Assembly: GCF_020386615.1 (NCBI RefSeq)
Contig: NZ_CP077769.1
Span: forward strand, 6,621,501-6,685,500
Direction: 5' to 3'
Length of the DNA: 64,000 bases
DNA from: Chitinophaga pendula
GTDB taxonomy: Bacteria > Bacteroidota > Bacteroidia > Chitinophagales > Chitinophagaceae
A program made the position numbers and the translations under genes. This document shows, one piece after another, positions 57,025-64,000 of this stretch. The notes under the pieces are model-generated. The model searched no databases. It saw nothing but the letters and a program-made list of their open reading frames with translations, and was not told the origin of the DNA. How positions within the stretch are numbered: position 1 is the first letter of the stretch; every line of letters begins with the position of its first letter.

Positions 57025-57080
57025 AGACGCATAATAAATATTAGATGTGAATATATTTAATATGAGTGCGTCTTTTTTTG
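57025..57080 (+). terminator. Intrinsic terminator of uvrB
   Basis: AGACGCA/TGCGTCT base stem with an AT-rich inner stem (about ATAATAAATATT against AATATATTTAATAT), running into seven T. Confidence 0.8.
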
Positions 57081-57368
57081 CTCTATTTATATTTTATTTA
57101 TTTATAAATAATTGTAATTCAAACAACATATTGGAATTGTAGTAAATTGTGGTAACCCCATCTTCCCAGTTTTTAGAAAAATGCTAATCACCAAGTAGTT
57201 AATCTATAATTTATTGATAAATAATTTGTTATTGTTAAATATTGCGCTGTTTTTGCTTTGATGTAAGATATCATTTCTATTATTATATGTATATTATTCC
57301 TAATATTATTAGGAATATCTCAATATTGTTAGTGAATATTTAAACATTTCTATTTTTAGGGCCTAAAG

Positions 57369-57399
57369 TTTGATTTTTTAAATTTCAAATCTACTTTTA
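57369..57399 (+). promoter_or_regulatory. Candidate promoter of amt
   Basis: TTTG (-33) at 57369-57372, a 19-bp spacer, and TACTTTTA at 57392-57399 (one mismatch to TAnnTTTG), 25 bp before the ATG. Confidence 0.4.
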
Positions 57400-57424
57400 T
57401 TTAAGAATTTTAAAATCAAACGCT

Positions 57425-58810
57425 ATGAAGAAAATATCACTTATTGACTATTTGCCTTTCATTTTTCTGGCAGCATTAGCCATAATTGGGATGTTCATTC
57501 CCGTTTTGCCCAACTTCGCAGATGGTGGTAAATACAATAATGCTGATATCGCATGGATCCTGGTAGCATCCTCCTTGGTGTTTCTGATGACCCCTGGTTT
57601 GTCCTTCTTTTATGGAGGGATGGTCAACAGGAAAAATGTGATCTCTACCATGATGCAGAGCTTCATTGCTACCGGCCTTATCAGCGTTGTTTGGGTGGCT
57701 GTCGGTTTTAGCCTCGCTTTCGGAAAATCCAAAGGAGGACTGATCGGAGACCCTTCCACTTTCTTTTTCTTTCAGAATGTTAGCTCCGGTGAGCCCTGGA
57801 GTCTTGCCCCCACTATTCCGCTGCTGTTATTTGCACTCTTCCAGATGAAGTTTGCCATTATTACACCAGCCCTGGTAGTAGGTGCTGTTGCTGAAAGGAT
57901 CCGTTTTACCTCTTATGTATTGTTTATGGTACTGTTCAGTCTCTTGGTGTATGCACCGATTGCACACTGGACCTGGCATCCGGATGGTATTCTCTTTAAA
58001 ATGGGCGTACTTGATTTTGCCGGCGGTACGGTAGTACATATATCCGCTGGTTGCGCAGCACTAGCAGGCGCCCTGGTACTTAAACGGAGAAAGGACCATA
58101 TTGAGAAGAAAGAACTTACACCTGCAAATATTCCCTTTGTACTGCTGGGTACTGGTTTGTTATGGTTTGGCTGGTTCGGCTTCAACGCTGGTTCTGCACT
58201 GGGAGCCAACTCGCTGGCTGCCTCTGCGTTCGCAACTACCAACACTGCTACAGCAGCAGCAGGCCTTTCCTGGGTATTCTTTGATGTGATCCGTGGTCGT
58301 AAACCTTCTGCGCTTGGCTTCTGTATAGGAGCGGTAGTAGGACTGGTCGCCATCACGCCTGCCGCAGGTTTTGTAGGAATCCCCCAGAGTGTAATGATCG
58401 GCTTCTTTGCGGCTATCGTATCTAATCTGCTGGTACATTACAAATCCAAAACGGCGATAGACGATACCCTGGATGTGTTCCCTTGTCATGGTGTAGGTGG
58501 TATGGTAGGTATGCTGCTTACCGGCATATTTGCTACCAAGGCAGTAAATGCTGCCGGCAATGATGGCCTTTTCTATGGCAACTTCGAACTGTTCAAGAAT
58601 CAGGTGTTGGGACTGGTGCTTGTAGTAGGCTATAGCTTCGTCGTATCATTTGCAATATTCAAACTGATCGACTTCCTGTATCCGCTGAGAGTGTCTGAAG
58701 AAGAAGAGGAGCTAGGCCTCGACATTACGCAGCATAATGAAAATTATCACCCTGCAATGATGTCTGTAAATGATGCGGGAAATCTAAAGGAACAAGAGCT
58801 CGTACACTAA
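57425..58810 (+). CDS. amt: Ammonium transporter (Amt family)
   Basis: 461 residues with 11 expected membrane segments. Amt/MEP hallmarks are FFYGGMVNRKNVISTMMQSF, the aromatic gate region, MGVLDFAGGTVVHISAGCAA, LLWFGWFGFNAGSALGAN, and FPCHGVGGMVGMLLTGIFA with one of the twin-His channel residues. It moves NH4+/NH3 inward. The hydrophilic tail (SEEEEELGLDITQHNENYHP) is longer than usual. No glnK/PII gene follows, unlike in many bacteria; instead a porin-type gene follows after 147 bp. Confidence 0.96.
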   Translation: MKKISLIDYLPFIFLAALAIIGMFIPVLPNFADGGKYNNADIAWILVASSLVFLMTPGLSFFYGGMVNRKNVISTMMQSFIATGLISVVWVAVGFSLAFGKSKGGLIGDPSTFFFFQNVSSGEPWSLAPTIPLLLFALFQMKFAIITPALVVGAVAERIRFTSYVLFMVLFSLLVYAPIAHWTWHPDGILFKMGVLDFAGGTVVHISAGCAALAGALVLKRRKDHIEKKELTPANIPFVLLGTGLLWFGWFGFNAGSALGANSLAASAFATTNTATAAAGLSWVFFDVIRGRKPSALGFCIGAVVGLVAITPAAGFVGIPQSVMIGFFAAIVSNLLVHYKSKTAIDDTLDVFPCHGVGGMVGMLLTGIFATKAVNAAGNDGLFYGNFELFKNQVLGLVLVVGYSFVVSFAIFKLIDFLYPLRVSEEEEELGLDITQHNENYHPAMMSVNDAGNLKEQELVH

Positions 58811-58839
58811 TATCAATATCACCCTGTTATAACAATAAA

Positions 58840-58873
58840 TATGTGCTGTACGTATGCGTACGTACAGCACATA
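58840..58873 (+). terminator. Perfect 15-bp hairpin between amt and the porin gene
   Basis: TATGTGCTGTACGTA, a 4-nt loop TGCG, and the exact complement. It lies 29 bp after the amt stop. There is no T-run, so it may partly uncouple the two genes or stabilise the amt mRNA end. Confidence 0.6.
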
Positions 58874-58957
58874 CCTCACTGCTACATCTCCCCGAAATAA
58901 CCATATCATACCTAAGCAGGCAGCATACTTTCCATTTTATCAACCAAAATTTGCTAC

Positions 58958-60070
58958 ATGAAAAAAGCGCTATTGACGGCACTGATTGCCGTTCAGGTCC
59001 TTACTGCCTTTGCCCAGTCAACAGATTCTATTCCAAAGGGACTAAGGATATCCGGTAATGCAGATGTATATTATAAATATAACTTTAACGAGAACTATAC
59101 GGATAACAAGACTAGTTTCACTAATTCCCATAATTCTTTCGAGCTGGGAATGATCTCTCTGAAACTGGAACATAATACTGATAAAGTAGGTGTAGTAGCT
59201 GATATCGGCTTTGGCAAACGGGCAGCAGACTTCTCGTATACAGATATAGGTAGCCAGGGTACTTCGTCTTCTTCTGCCATCGCAATAAAACAATTGTTTA
59301 TCAGCTATTCGGTGACTTCCAATCTCAAATTTACTATGGGTAGCTATGGTACGCATGTTGGATATGAATTGGTTGATGCGTGTCTGAACAGGAACTATAG
59401 CATGTCCTATATGTTTACCAACGGCCCGTTCTCTCATACCGGTATTAAGGCCGATCTCAGCCTTGGAGAGCATAGCTTCATGCTGGGTGTATTCAATCCC
59501 ACGGACTTCAAGTCTGCTATTTTCAAAGACGGTAACCTGACGAGCAAAAAATATATAGGTGCCCAATATGGCTACTCTTCTGCTAAAGCGCCGTTGAAAG
59601 CTTATTTGAACTATATCGGAGGCGTTGATACTGTGGGGACCCGTAATGACCAGGTAGACCTGGTCATCACCTATCAGTTCAGTCCTAAGTTTGGGATTGG
59701 TTATAACGGCACCTACAGCATGTTCAATTTCAAGACCGCCAACGGCAATGGCAAACCAAGTTCTGATAAAAGAAACTGGTATGGATCAGCATTGTACCTG
59801 AACTATGATCCGGTTGAGAAATTCGGCTTGACCCTGAGGACAGAATATTTTGGAGATAAGGATCAGCTTAAGGTGTTTACAGATCCGCTGGCTTTTCCTA
59901 GGGGAGGCAATGTGCTGGCGTTTACTTTATCTGGAAACTACCGGATCGGTGGTTTGACGATTGTGCCGGAGGTGAGACTGGATCAGGCGTCAGAAACAGT
60001 GTTCTCCAAAAAGGATATTCCCAAGAAGAATACAGTAAATGCACTGCTGGCGGTACTTTACAAATTTTAA
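58958..60070 (+). CDS. Outer-membrane beta-barrel porin (OmpL/bbp2-like)
   Basis: 370 residues. Signal peptide (LLTALIAVQVLTAFAQ), then LRISGNADVYYKYNFNENYT, the beginning of a beta barrel with alternating strands to the end (GGLTIVPEVRLDQASETVFS; a terminal LLAVLYKF with C-terminal Phe). Composition and pattern fit the Bacteroidota putative beta-barrel porin-2 (OmpL-like) family. It follows amt on the same strand and may bring small nitrogen compounds across the outer membrane; that link rests on position only. Confidence 0.85.
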   Translation: MKKALLTALIAVQVLTAFAQSTDSIPKGLRISGNADVYYKYNFNENYTDNKTSFTNSHNSFELGMISLKLEHNTDKVGVVADIGFGKRAADFSYTDIGSQGTSSSSAIAIKQLFISYSVTSNLKFTMGSYGTHVGYELVDACLNRNYSMSYMFTNGPFSHTGIKADLSLGEHSFMLGVFNPTDFKSAIFKDGNLTSKKYIGAQYGYSSAKAPLKAYLNYIGGVDTVGTRNDQVDLVITYQFSPKFGIGYNGTYSMFNFKTANGNGKPSSDKRNWYGSALYLNYDPVEKFGLTLRTEYFGDKDQLKVFTDPLAFPRGGNVLAFTLSGNYRIGGLTIVPEVRLDQASETVFSKKDIPKKNTVNALLAVLYKF

Positions 60071-60211
60071 TATAGCCGCATACATCATTACCCAATCTTT
60101 TATTATATAACAAGATTTAACCATTCTTTTAGTCAGTTGCTGATAGGGTGTCCCACTGCAGGGGACACCCTTGGCATTTTTTATTATTTTACAGTTTCAA
60201 AGCGAACGCAC

Positions 60212-60871
60212 ATGTTACAAGCTACCACGTTGAAGTTTCTGAAAACATTGGACAAAAACAACAACAAACCCTGGTTTGAGGCTAATAAGGACGCCTATCA
60301 GGATGCAAAAGCGGATTATGAGAGTATGGTACAGCAGCTGATCGACGGGTTAGCTAAGCAGGATGCTGCGGTGGAGGGATTACAGGTGAAGGATTGTGTG
60401 TTCCGTATATATAAGGACGTTCGTTTCTCAAAAGACAAGACGCCTTATAAGACAAATATGGGTGCCGCCTTCAGTCCTGGAGGGCGCAAGTCTCCTCGTC
60501 CCGGTTACTATTTTCATTTACAGCCCGGCGGGCAAAGTTTTGCCGGCGGTGGCCTCTGGATGCCAGATGGACCGCTGTTGAAAAAGGTAAGACAGGAGAT
60601 TGACTACAACTTCGATGAATTCCAGGATATTATATCCAATAAGGAATTCATCAAATATTTTGGTAAGATAGAGGGAGAGTCATTAAAAACAGTCCCTCAG
60701 GGCTATCAGCCTGATAACCCTGCCATTGCTTATCTGAAACTTAAAAGTTTCACTACCTGGCATCGTATTACCGATGAAATGTGTACGCAACCAACGTTGG
60801 TGCGTGAAGTACTGAAAGTGTTTGCTGTAATGCAACCATTCGTGAAATTCCTGGACCGGGCATTGGACTAA
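60212..60871 (+). CDS. DUF2461 family protein
   Basis: 219 residues from ATG at 60212; a longer reading from 60137 has no support. The family signature is clear: TLKFLKTLDKNNNKPWFEAN at the start, FRIYKDVRFSKDKTPYKTNM, GAAFSPGGRKSPRPGYYFHL and FAGGGLWMPDGPLLKKVRQE. The N-terminal NKPWFEAN region is the best conserved. The function of DUF2461 is not known. No signal peptide. Followed by a strong terminator. Confidence 0.93.
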   Translation: MLQATTLKFLKTLDKNNNKPWFEANKDAYQDAKADYESMVQQLIDGLAKQDAAVEGLQVKDCVFRIYKDVRFSKDKTPYKTNMGAAFSPGGRKSPRPGYYFHLQPGGQSFAGGGLWMPDGPLLKKVRQEIDYNFDEFQDIISNKEFIKYFGKIEGESLKTVPQGYQPDNPAIAYLKLKSFTTWHRITDEMCTQPTLVREVLKVFAVMQPFVKFLDRALD

Positions 60872-61242
60872 TTATCTCACGGTGTTTGATCGGATGCTAT
60901 CATTCCCCACCCTCAGGCATCCCGCACATAGTGCAGGATGCCTGATCTGTTTTTAACCAGTACGCTATACCCATGACTTCATATGCTCACTGTAATAGTG
61001 AGGGGTTAGTGTCAGGTGTCGAGAATGTACGGTGTATAACGATAATGTATACACTCTAATAGGCATAGGGGGTAAACAGCAAAAGATAATTGGAATAGGG
61101 AAAAACAGGATAGATGGAATAGATCGTGGAATAATACAGGAATGAATAACTAATAGCCTTTTTGTATGATCAGTACTGCCTTGTACAGATATTTAATAGC
61201 CCCGGTATTACTAATTATTCATTCTTAATTATTCTGTAAAAA
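60872..61242. other. Intergenic region with terminator and purine-rich stretch
   Basis: 371 bases. After the DUF2461 terminator (60914-60954) comes a purine-rich stretch (about 61070-61150) with repeated GGAATA-type words. No ORF or RNA gene is recognised. Confidence 0.5.
60914..60954 (+). terminator. Intrinsic terminator of the DUF2461 gene
   Basis: CAGGCATCC and GGATGCCTG arms with an inner GCAC/GTGC stem (one C-A mismatch), followed by ATCTGTTTTT. Confidence 0.82.
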
Positions 61243-61494
61243 TTAATTCTTGTAGATCAAGAATTCAAAAGGGCGCGCTTTGCGGTCCTTTAAGAGATTT
61301 TCTTTGTCCATACGGTTATGGGCAAAGCGTTGATTGTAAACATTCGCTACCTCAATAATGGGTATTATCCCATCCAGCGTGTCCTGCTGGTCGACGATAT
61401 TCATGATCCTGGATACCTGAGAAGAGAAGTTTGCGCTCCATTCTTCAGTAAACTTGTGCATCAATAAAAGCTCACGGTTAGCGTTGGTTTTCAT
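61243..61494 (-). CDS. Small hypothetical protein
   Basis: 83 residues, hydrophilic and probably largely helical (MKTNANRELLLMHKFTEEWS; FSSQVSRIMNIVDQQDTL), with a basic C-terminal part (KENLLKDRKARPFEFLIYKN). No signal peptide or membrane segment. I do not recognise a family. Good ATG start at 61494; AT-rich flanks on both sides. Probably a real gene from its composition, but this rests on one sequence. Confidence 0.5.
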   Translation of the reverse strand: MKTNANRELLLMHKFTEEWSANFSSQVSRIMNIVDQQDTLDGIIPIIEVANVYNQRFAHNRMDKENLLKDRKARPFEFLIYKN

Positions 61495-61685
61495 AGGACT
61501 AAGGGTATTTACTGATTAGAAAATTAATTGTTATTCACTTCATTGCTCTCTATACAACGGCACATCATTTCTCGAAAAAACTGGCATAGGATTATGTTCC
61601 AAAATTGAATTTAATCTGTCAGAAATCAATACTACTTCTGTGTAATTTTTACGCTAATGATGTTATGCTTTTGTAAAGTTGTAAT

Positions 61686-61716
61686 AAAAAAGCAAGCGAT
61701 AATACGCTTGCTTTTA
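61686..61716 (-). terminator. Intrinsic terminator of asd
   Basis: A perfect 11-bp stem AAAAGCAAGCG / CGCTTGCTTTT with a 6-nt loop, T-rich on both sides, about 80 bp after the asd stop. Confidence 0.75.
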
Positions 61717-61793
61717 ATTACTTACAAAATAACGTAGACGCATTCACGAAAATAATACGTTTAGCACATATACCTTTCGTTATGCTCCGGTCG

Positions 61794-62783
61794 TTACACC
61801 CATTTTTGCGCATGCAGGTATTCCGCGATTTGCACGGCATTAGTAGCTGCGCCTTTACGCAGATTATCTGATACGATCCACATATTGATGGTCTTGGGCT
61901 GTGTCTCATCACGGCGTATGCGTCCTACGAACACTTCATCTTTGTCATGGGCATCTTTTGGCATGGGGTATTGCAGGTTGGATGGGTCATCTACTACCAC
62001 CACACCAGGTGTATTGGATAATATTTCACGAACGGCGCTTACTTCATACTCGTTCTCAAATTCTATGTTTACTGCTTCGCTATGGCCACCGATCACAGGT
62101 ATGCGTACAGTCGTTGCTGTTACACGGATATTGTCATCTCCCATGATCTTAACAGTTTCCTTTACCATCTTCATTTCTTCTTTGGTATAACCGTTGTCTG
62201 TGAAGACATCTATCTGGGGGATAACATTAAGATCGATCGGATAAGCATATGCCTTCTCTCCTTCTATACCCTGGCGCTCGTTCATGAGCTGCGTTACTGC
62301 TTTCACACCAGTACCTGTTACGGATTGGTAAGTGGATACTACTACACGGTTCACTTTATACTGCTTGTGTAATGGGCTTAACACCATTACCATCTGAATA
62401 GTAGAGCAGTTAGGGTTGGCAATGATCTTATCCGCTGCGGTGAGTGTATCGCCATTTACTTCGGGTACGATCAGTTTTTTGGATGGGTCCATTCTCCAGG
62501 CAGAGGAATTATCGATCACGGTGATACCAGCTGCTGCAAATTTGGGGGCCATCTCCAGGGAGGTGCTGCCACCTGCGGAGAATAATGCAATAGCCGGCTT
62601 CATTGAAATAGCTGTATCCGCATTAACTACCTTATACGGCTTGCCCTTAAATGTTACTTCCTTACCTACAGACTTCTCAGAAGCTACAGGTATGAGTTCT
62701 GTAATAGGAAAATTCCTTTCTTCCAGTACTTGCAACATTTTTGAGCCTACCAGTCCGGTGGCTCCTACTACGGCAACTTTCAT
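61794..62783 (-). CDS. asd: Aspartate-semialdehyde dehydrogenase
   Basis: 329 residues from ATG at 62783 (MKVAVVGATGLVGSKMLQVL); an upstream start at 62813 would add ten residues. It reduces aspartyl phosphate to aspartate semialdehyde with NADPH, on the path to lysine/diaminopimelate, threonine and methionine. Seen here: the NADP-binding GATGLVGSKML, the SSAWRMDPSKKLIVPEVN region, the catalytic Cys in ANPNCSTIQMV (about residue 126), and GGHSEAVNIEFE with the catalytic-region His. Single copy in the window, alone, with its own promoter candidate and terminator. Confidence 0.97.
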   Translation of the reverse strand: MKVAVVGATGLVGSKMLQVLEERNFPITELIPVASEKSVGKEVTFKGKPYKVVNADTAISMKPAIALFSAGGSTSLEMAPKFAAAGITVIDNSSAWRMDPSKKLIVPEVNGDTLTAADKIIANPNCSTIQMVMVLSPLHKQYKVNRVVVSTYQSVTGTGVKAVTQLMNERQGIEGEKAYAYPIDLNVIPQIDVFTDNGYTKEEMKMVKETVKIMGDDNIRVTATTVRIPVIGGHSEAVNIEFENEYEVSAVREILSNTPGVVVVDDPSNLQYPMPKDAHDKDEVFVGRIRRDETQPKTINMWIVSDNLRKGAATNAVQIAEYLHAQKWV

Positions 62784-62901
62784 TGGTAATTTATGATTTG
62801 ATGATGAATACACTAATGAGCCCTGAGCTATTACCCTCTTTGTCAGGTACTTATATGCCCGATTTTACTATAGACCGGGTGTCGACCTGCTTTTGGCAGG
62901 G

Positions 62902-62932
62902 CAAAATTACTACATACTGACCGCTTTTCATA
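62902..62932 (-). promoter_or_regulatory. Candidate promoter of asd
   Basis: On the minus strand TATG (one mismatch to TTTG) is followed after 19 bp by TAATTTTG (exact TAnnTTTG, 62902-62909), about 120 bp before the ATG. Confidence 0.35.
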
Positions 62933-63022
62933 ACCAGTGTATTAAATATACCAGTACTTGGCTCATATGCATGAAAATCTTATTTTCATTGTATTAGCGA
63001 TCCTTCATCACCATACGAACAT

Positions 63023-64000
63023 ATGATACGTACTATTGTTTGTGCAGGCTCGCTACTGTTAACTTCTCTCTCATTTGCACAGGTGCAGGACGATTTTAGC
63101 GATGGTAACTTCACGGTCGCTCCTCCCTGGAAGGGTATTGATACATTATGGCAGGTAAAGGATGGCCGGTTACAAAGTAATTGTCATCAAAGGAATACCA
63201 GTTTCTGTCTGGCTATGGATGCAGGCACGCAACCCGCTGCTAATTGGGAGTGGTGGATGCGGTTGGATTTTAATACTTCTTCCGCTAATTACGTCGATGT
63301 ATATCTGCGGGCGAATACTCCTTTGCTGACGGACTCGAACGTATACGGGTATTTTGTACGCATAGGCGGTACGGCTGATAACATATGTCTTTACCGGCGA
63401 AGTGGTGGTAGTATGCGCTTGTTGATCGAAGGGCCTGATGGGTGGACGGATCATCGTAGCAATACATTACGGATCAGCGTAGGTTGCAGTCCTGAAGGAG
63501 TGTGGACCCTTCGTGCTGCTAATGGCAGTGATGGTGTTTTTGAGTCGCTGGGTAGCACGCAGGAAGTGTTGCAGCCTGCGGGGCCTTGGTTTGGCTGGAT
63601 GATAAGGCAATCCACTCCTTCCTTTTTTGAGAAGCACTTTTTCGATGATTGCCATATCACACCTTTCCAACCAGACATGGAGCCCCCGGTGTTGCAGCAG
63701 GTAGTTGCCTCCGGCAAGCAGGAATTATCGCTCCGGTTCTCAGAAATACCAGATATCAGGACGGTAGCACAACTGTCCAATTATATGGTTGGAGCTGGTG
63801 TCGGGAAGCCTCAGCGTGCGACGGCAGCGGGCGATGTGGTCCGGTTGTATTTCGGGGCTGCCTTTCCGGATGTAGATAGTATATCTTTTCAGGCTAGCGG
63901 GATAAAGGATATGGCTGGCAATATCATGTTGCCCTATACTGGTTATTTCCGTTACTACCGGCCATCTGTCCGGGACCTCGTAATCAACGAAGTATTATAT
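63023..64000 (+). CDS. Secreted protein with lamin-tail-like start, C-terminus outside the window
   Basis: The plus frame is open from ATG at 63023 to the window end (326 codons), so it is 3' truncated. Signal peptide (IVCAGSLLLTSLSFAQ), then a beta-rich domain (about 20-215) starting QDDFSDGNFTVAPPWKGIDT with many aromatic residues and six Cys. Next comes an Ig-like segment (about 222-312, MEPPVLQQVVASGKQELSLR, FSEIPD). The last residues RDLVINEVLY are a typical start of a lamin-tail domain in Bacteroidota secreted proteins. Such proteins usually end in a T9SS sorting domain, which cannot be seen here. Function not known. Confidence 0.7.
   Translation, partial: MIRTIVCAGSLLLTSLSFAQVQDDFSDGNFTVAPPWKGIDTLWQVKDGRLQSNCHQRNTSFCLAMDAGTQPAANWEWWMRLDFNTSSANYVDVYLRANTPLLTDSNVYGYFVRIGGTADNICLYRRSGGSMRLLIEGPDGWTDHRSNTLRISVGCSPEGVWTLRAANGSDGVFESLGSTQEVLQPAGPWFGWMIRQSTPSFFEKHFFDDCHITPFQPDMEPPVLQQVVASGKQELSLRFSEIPDIRTVAQLSNYMVGAGVGKPQRATAAGDVVRLYFGAAFPDVDSISFQASGIKDMAGNIMLPYTGYFRYYRPSVRDLVINEVLY

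Larger units (their letters stand above)
56985..57424. other. AT-rich intergenic region between uvrB and amt
   Basis: 440 bases, very AT-rich from 57050 on. It holds the uvrB terminator and a candidate amt promoter. No ORF or RNA gene is recognised in the remainder (57085-57360). Confidence 0.65.

Overview
The window looks like chromosome from a member of the Bacteroidota, most likely a Chitinophagaceae relative of Chitinophaga (inference from gene content; no 16S rRNA is present). The evidence is type IX secretion system (T9SS) sorting domains on secreted proteins, PorP/SprF, a SusC/SusD pair with FecR and an ECF sigma factor, a GH19 chitinase, several SpII lipoproteins, and TAnnTTTG-like -7 boxes. 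No tRNA, rRNA, CRISPR array, phage or insertion sequence was recognised.

Layout. 0-9.3 kb, mostly minus strand: a truncated DUF5690 transporter, a small lipoprotein, a decayed T9SS sorting-domain remnant, an 11-bp tandem TATA array, a multidomain GH19 chitinase, a YceI lipoprotein, a GH10-like hydrolase coupled to a CBM9-like protein, and an unknown membrane protein. 9.5-12.5 kb: a YiaK-type dehydrogenase, a pirin and an SDR dehydrogenase. 12.5-19.3 kb: SusD, SusC (with STN domain), FecR and ECF sigma, a complete trans-envelope signalling and uptake set with no adjacent hydrolase. 19.5-29 kb: HGSNAT-like membrane protein, cupin, small membrane proteins, a Kef-type K+/H+ antiporter with its KefG-like flavoprotein, a PAS histidine kinase, a ClC channel with CBS domains, and a transglutaminase-like membrane protein.

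29-50 kb is the most unusual part. An 859-aa NACHT/STAND NTPase is divergent from a 14.8-kb gene for a 4918-aa secreted protein, followed by PorP/SprF and an OmpA/PD40/TPR protein. The giant protein ends in a gliding-motility type (type B) T9SS domain. By my count it holds 13 copies of a ~150-residue module, each with a CxxC motif, and 30 CHU_C-associated Ig-like domains. Their order follows a grammar: one Ig after each of the first eight modules, then 2, 2, 3, 4 and 11. The first six modules form three exact-length 1482-bp A-B duplications. I could not name the CxxC module and regard it as the best candidate for something undescribed.

50-64 kb is more ordinary: lipoprotein, MATE exporter, PfkB kinase, S1/P1 nuclease, uvrB, an ammonium transporter with an outer-membrane porin, a DUF2461 protein, a small unknown protein, asd, and the start of a secreted protein that runs off the window.

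Likely joint roles: the giant protein would be exported through the T9SS with the help of its own PorP/SprF and held or organised at the surface by the OmpA-like protein, giving an adhesin or filament cassette. The chitinase is a second T9SS client. SusCD/FecR/sigma is a substrate-sensing uptake system of unknown ligand.
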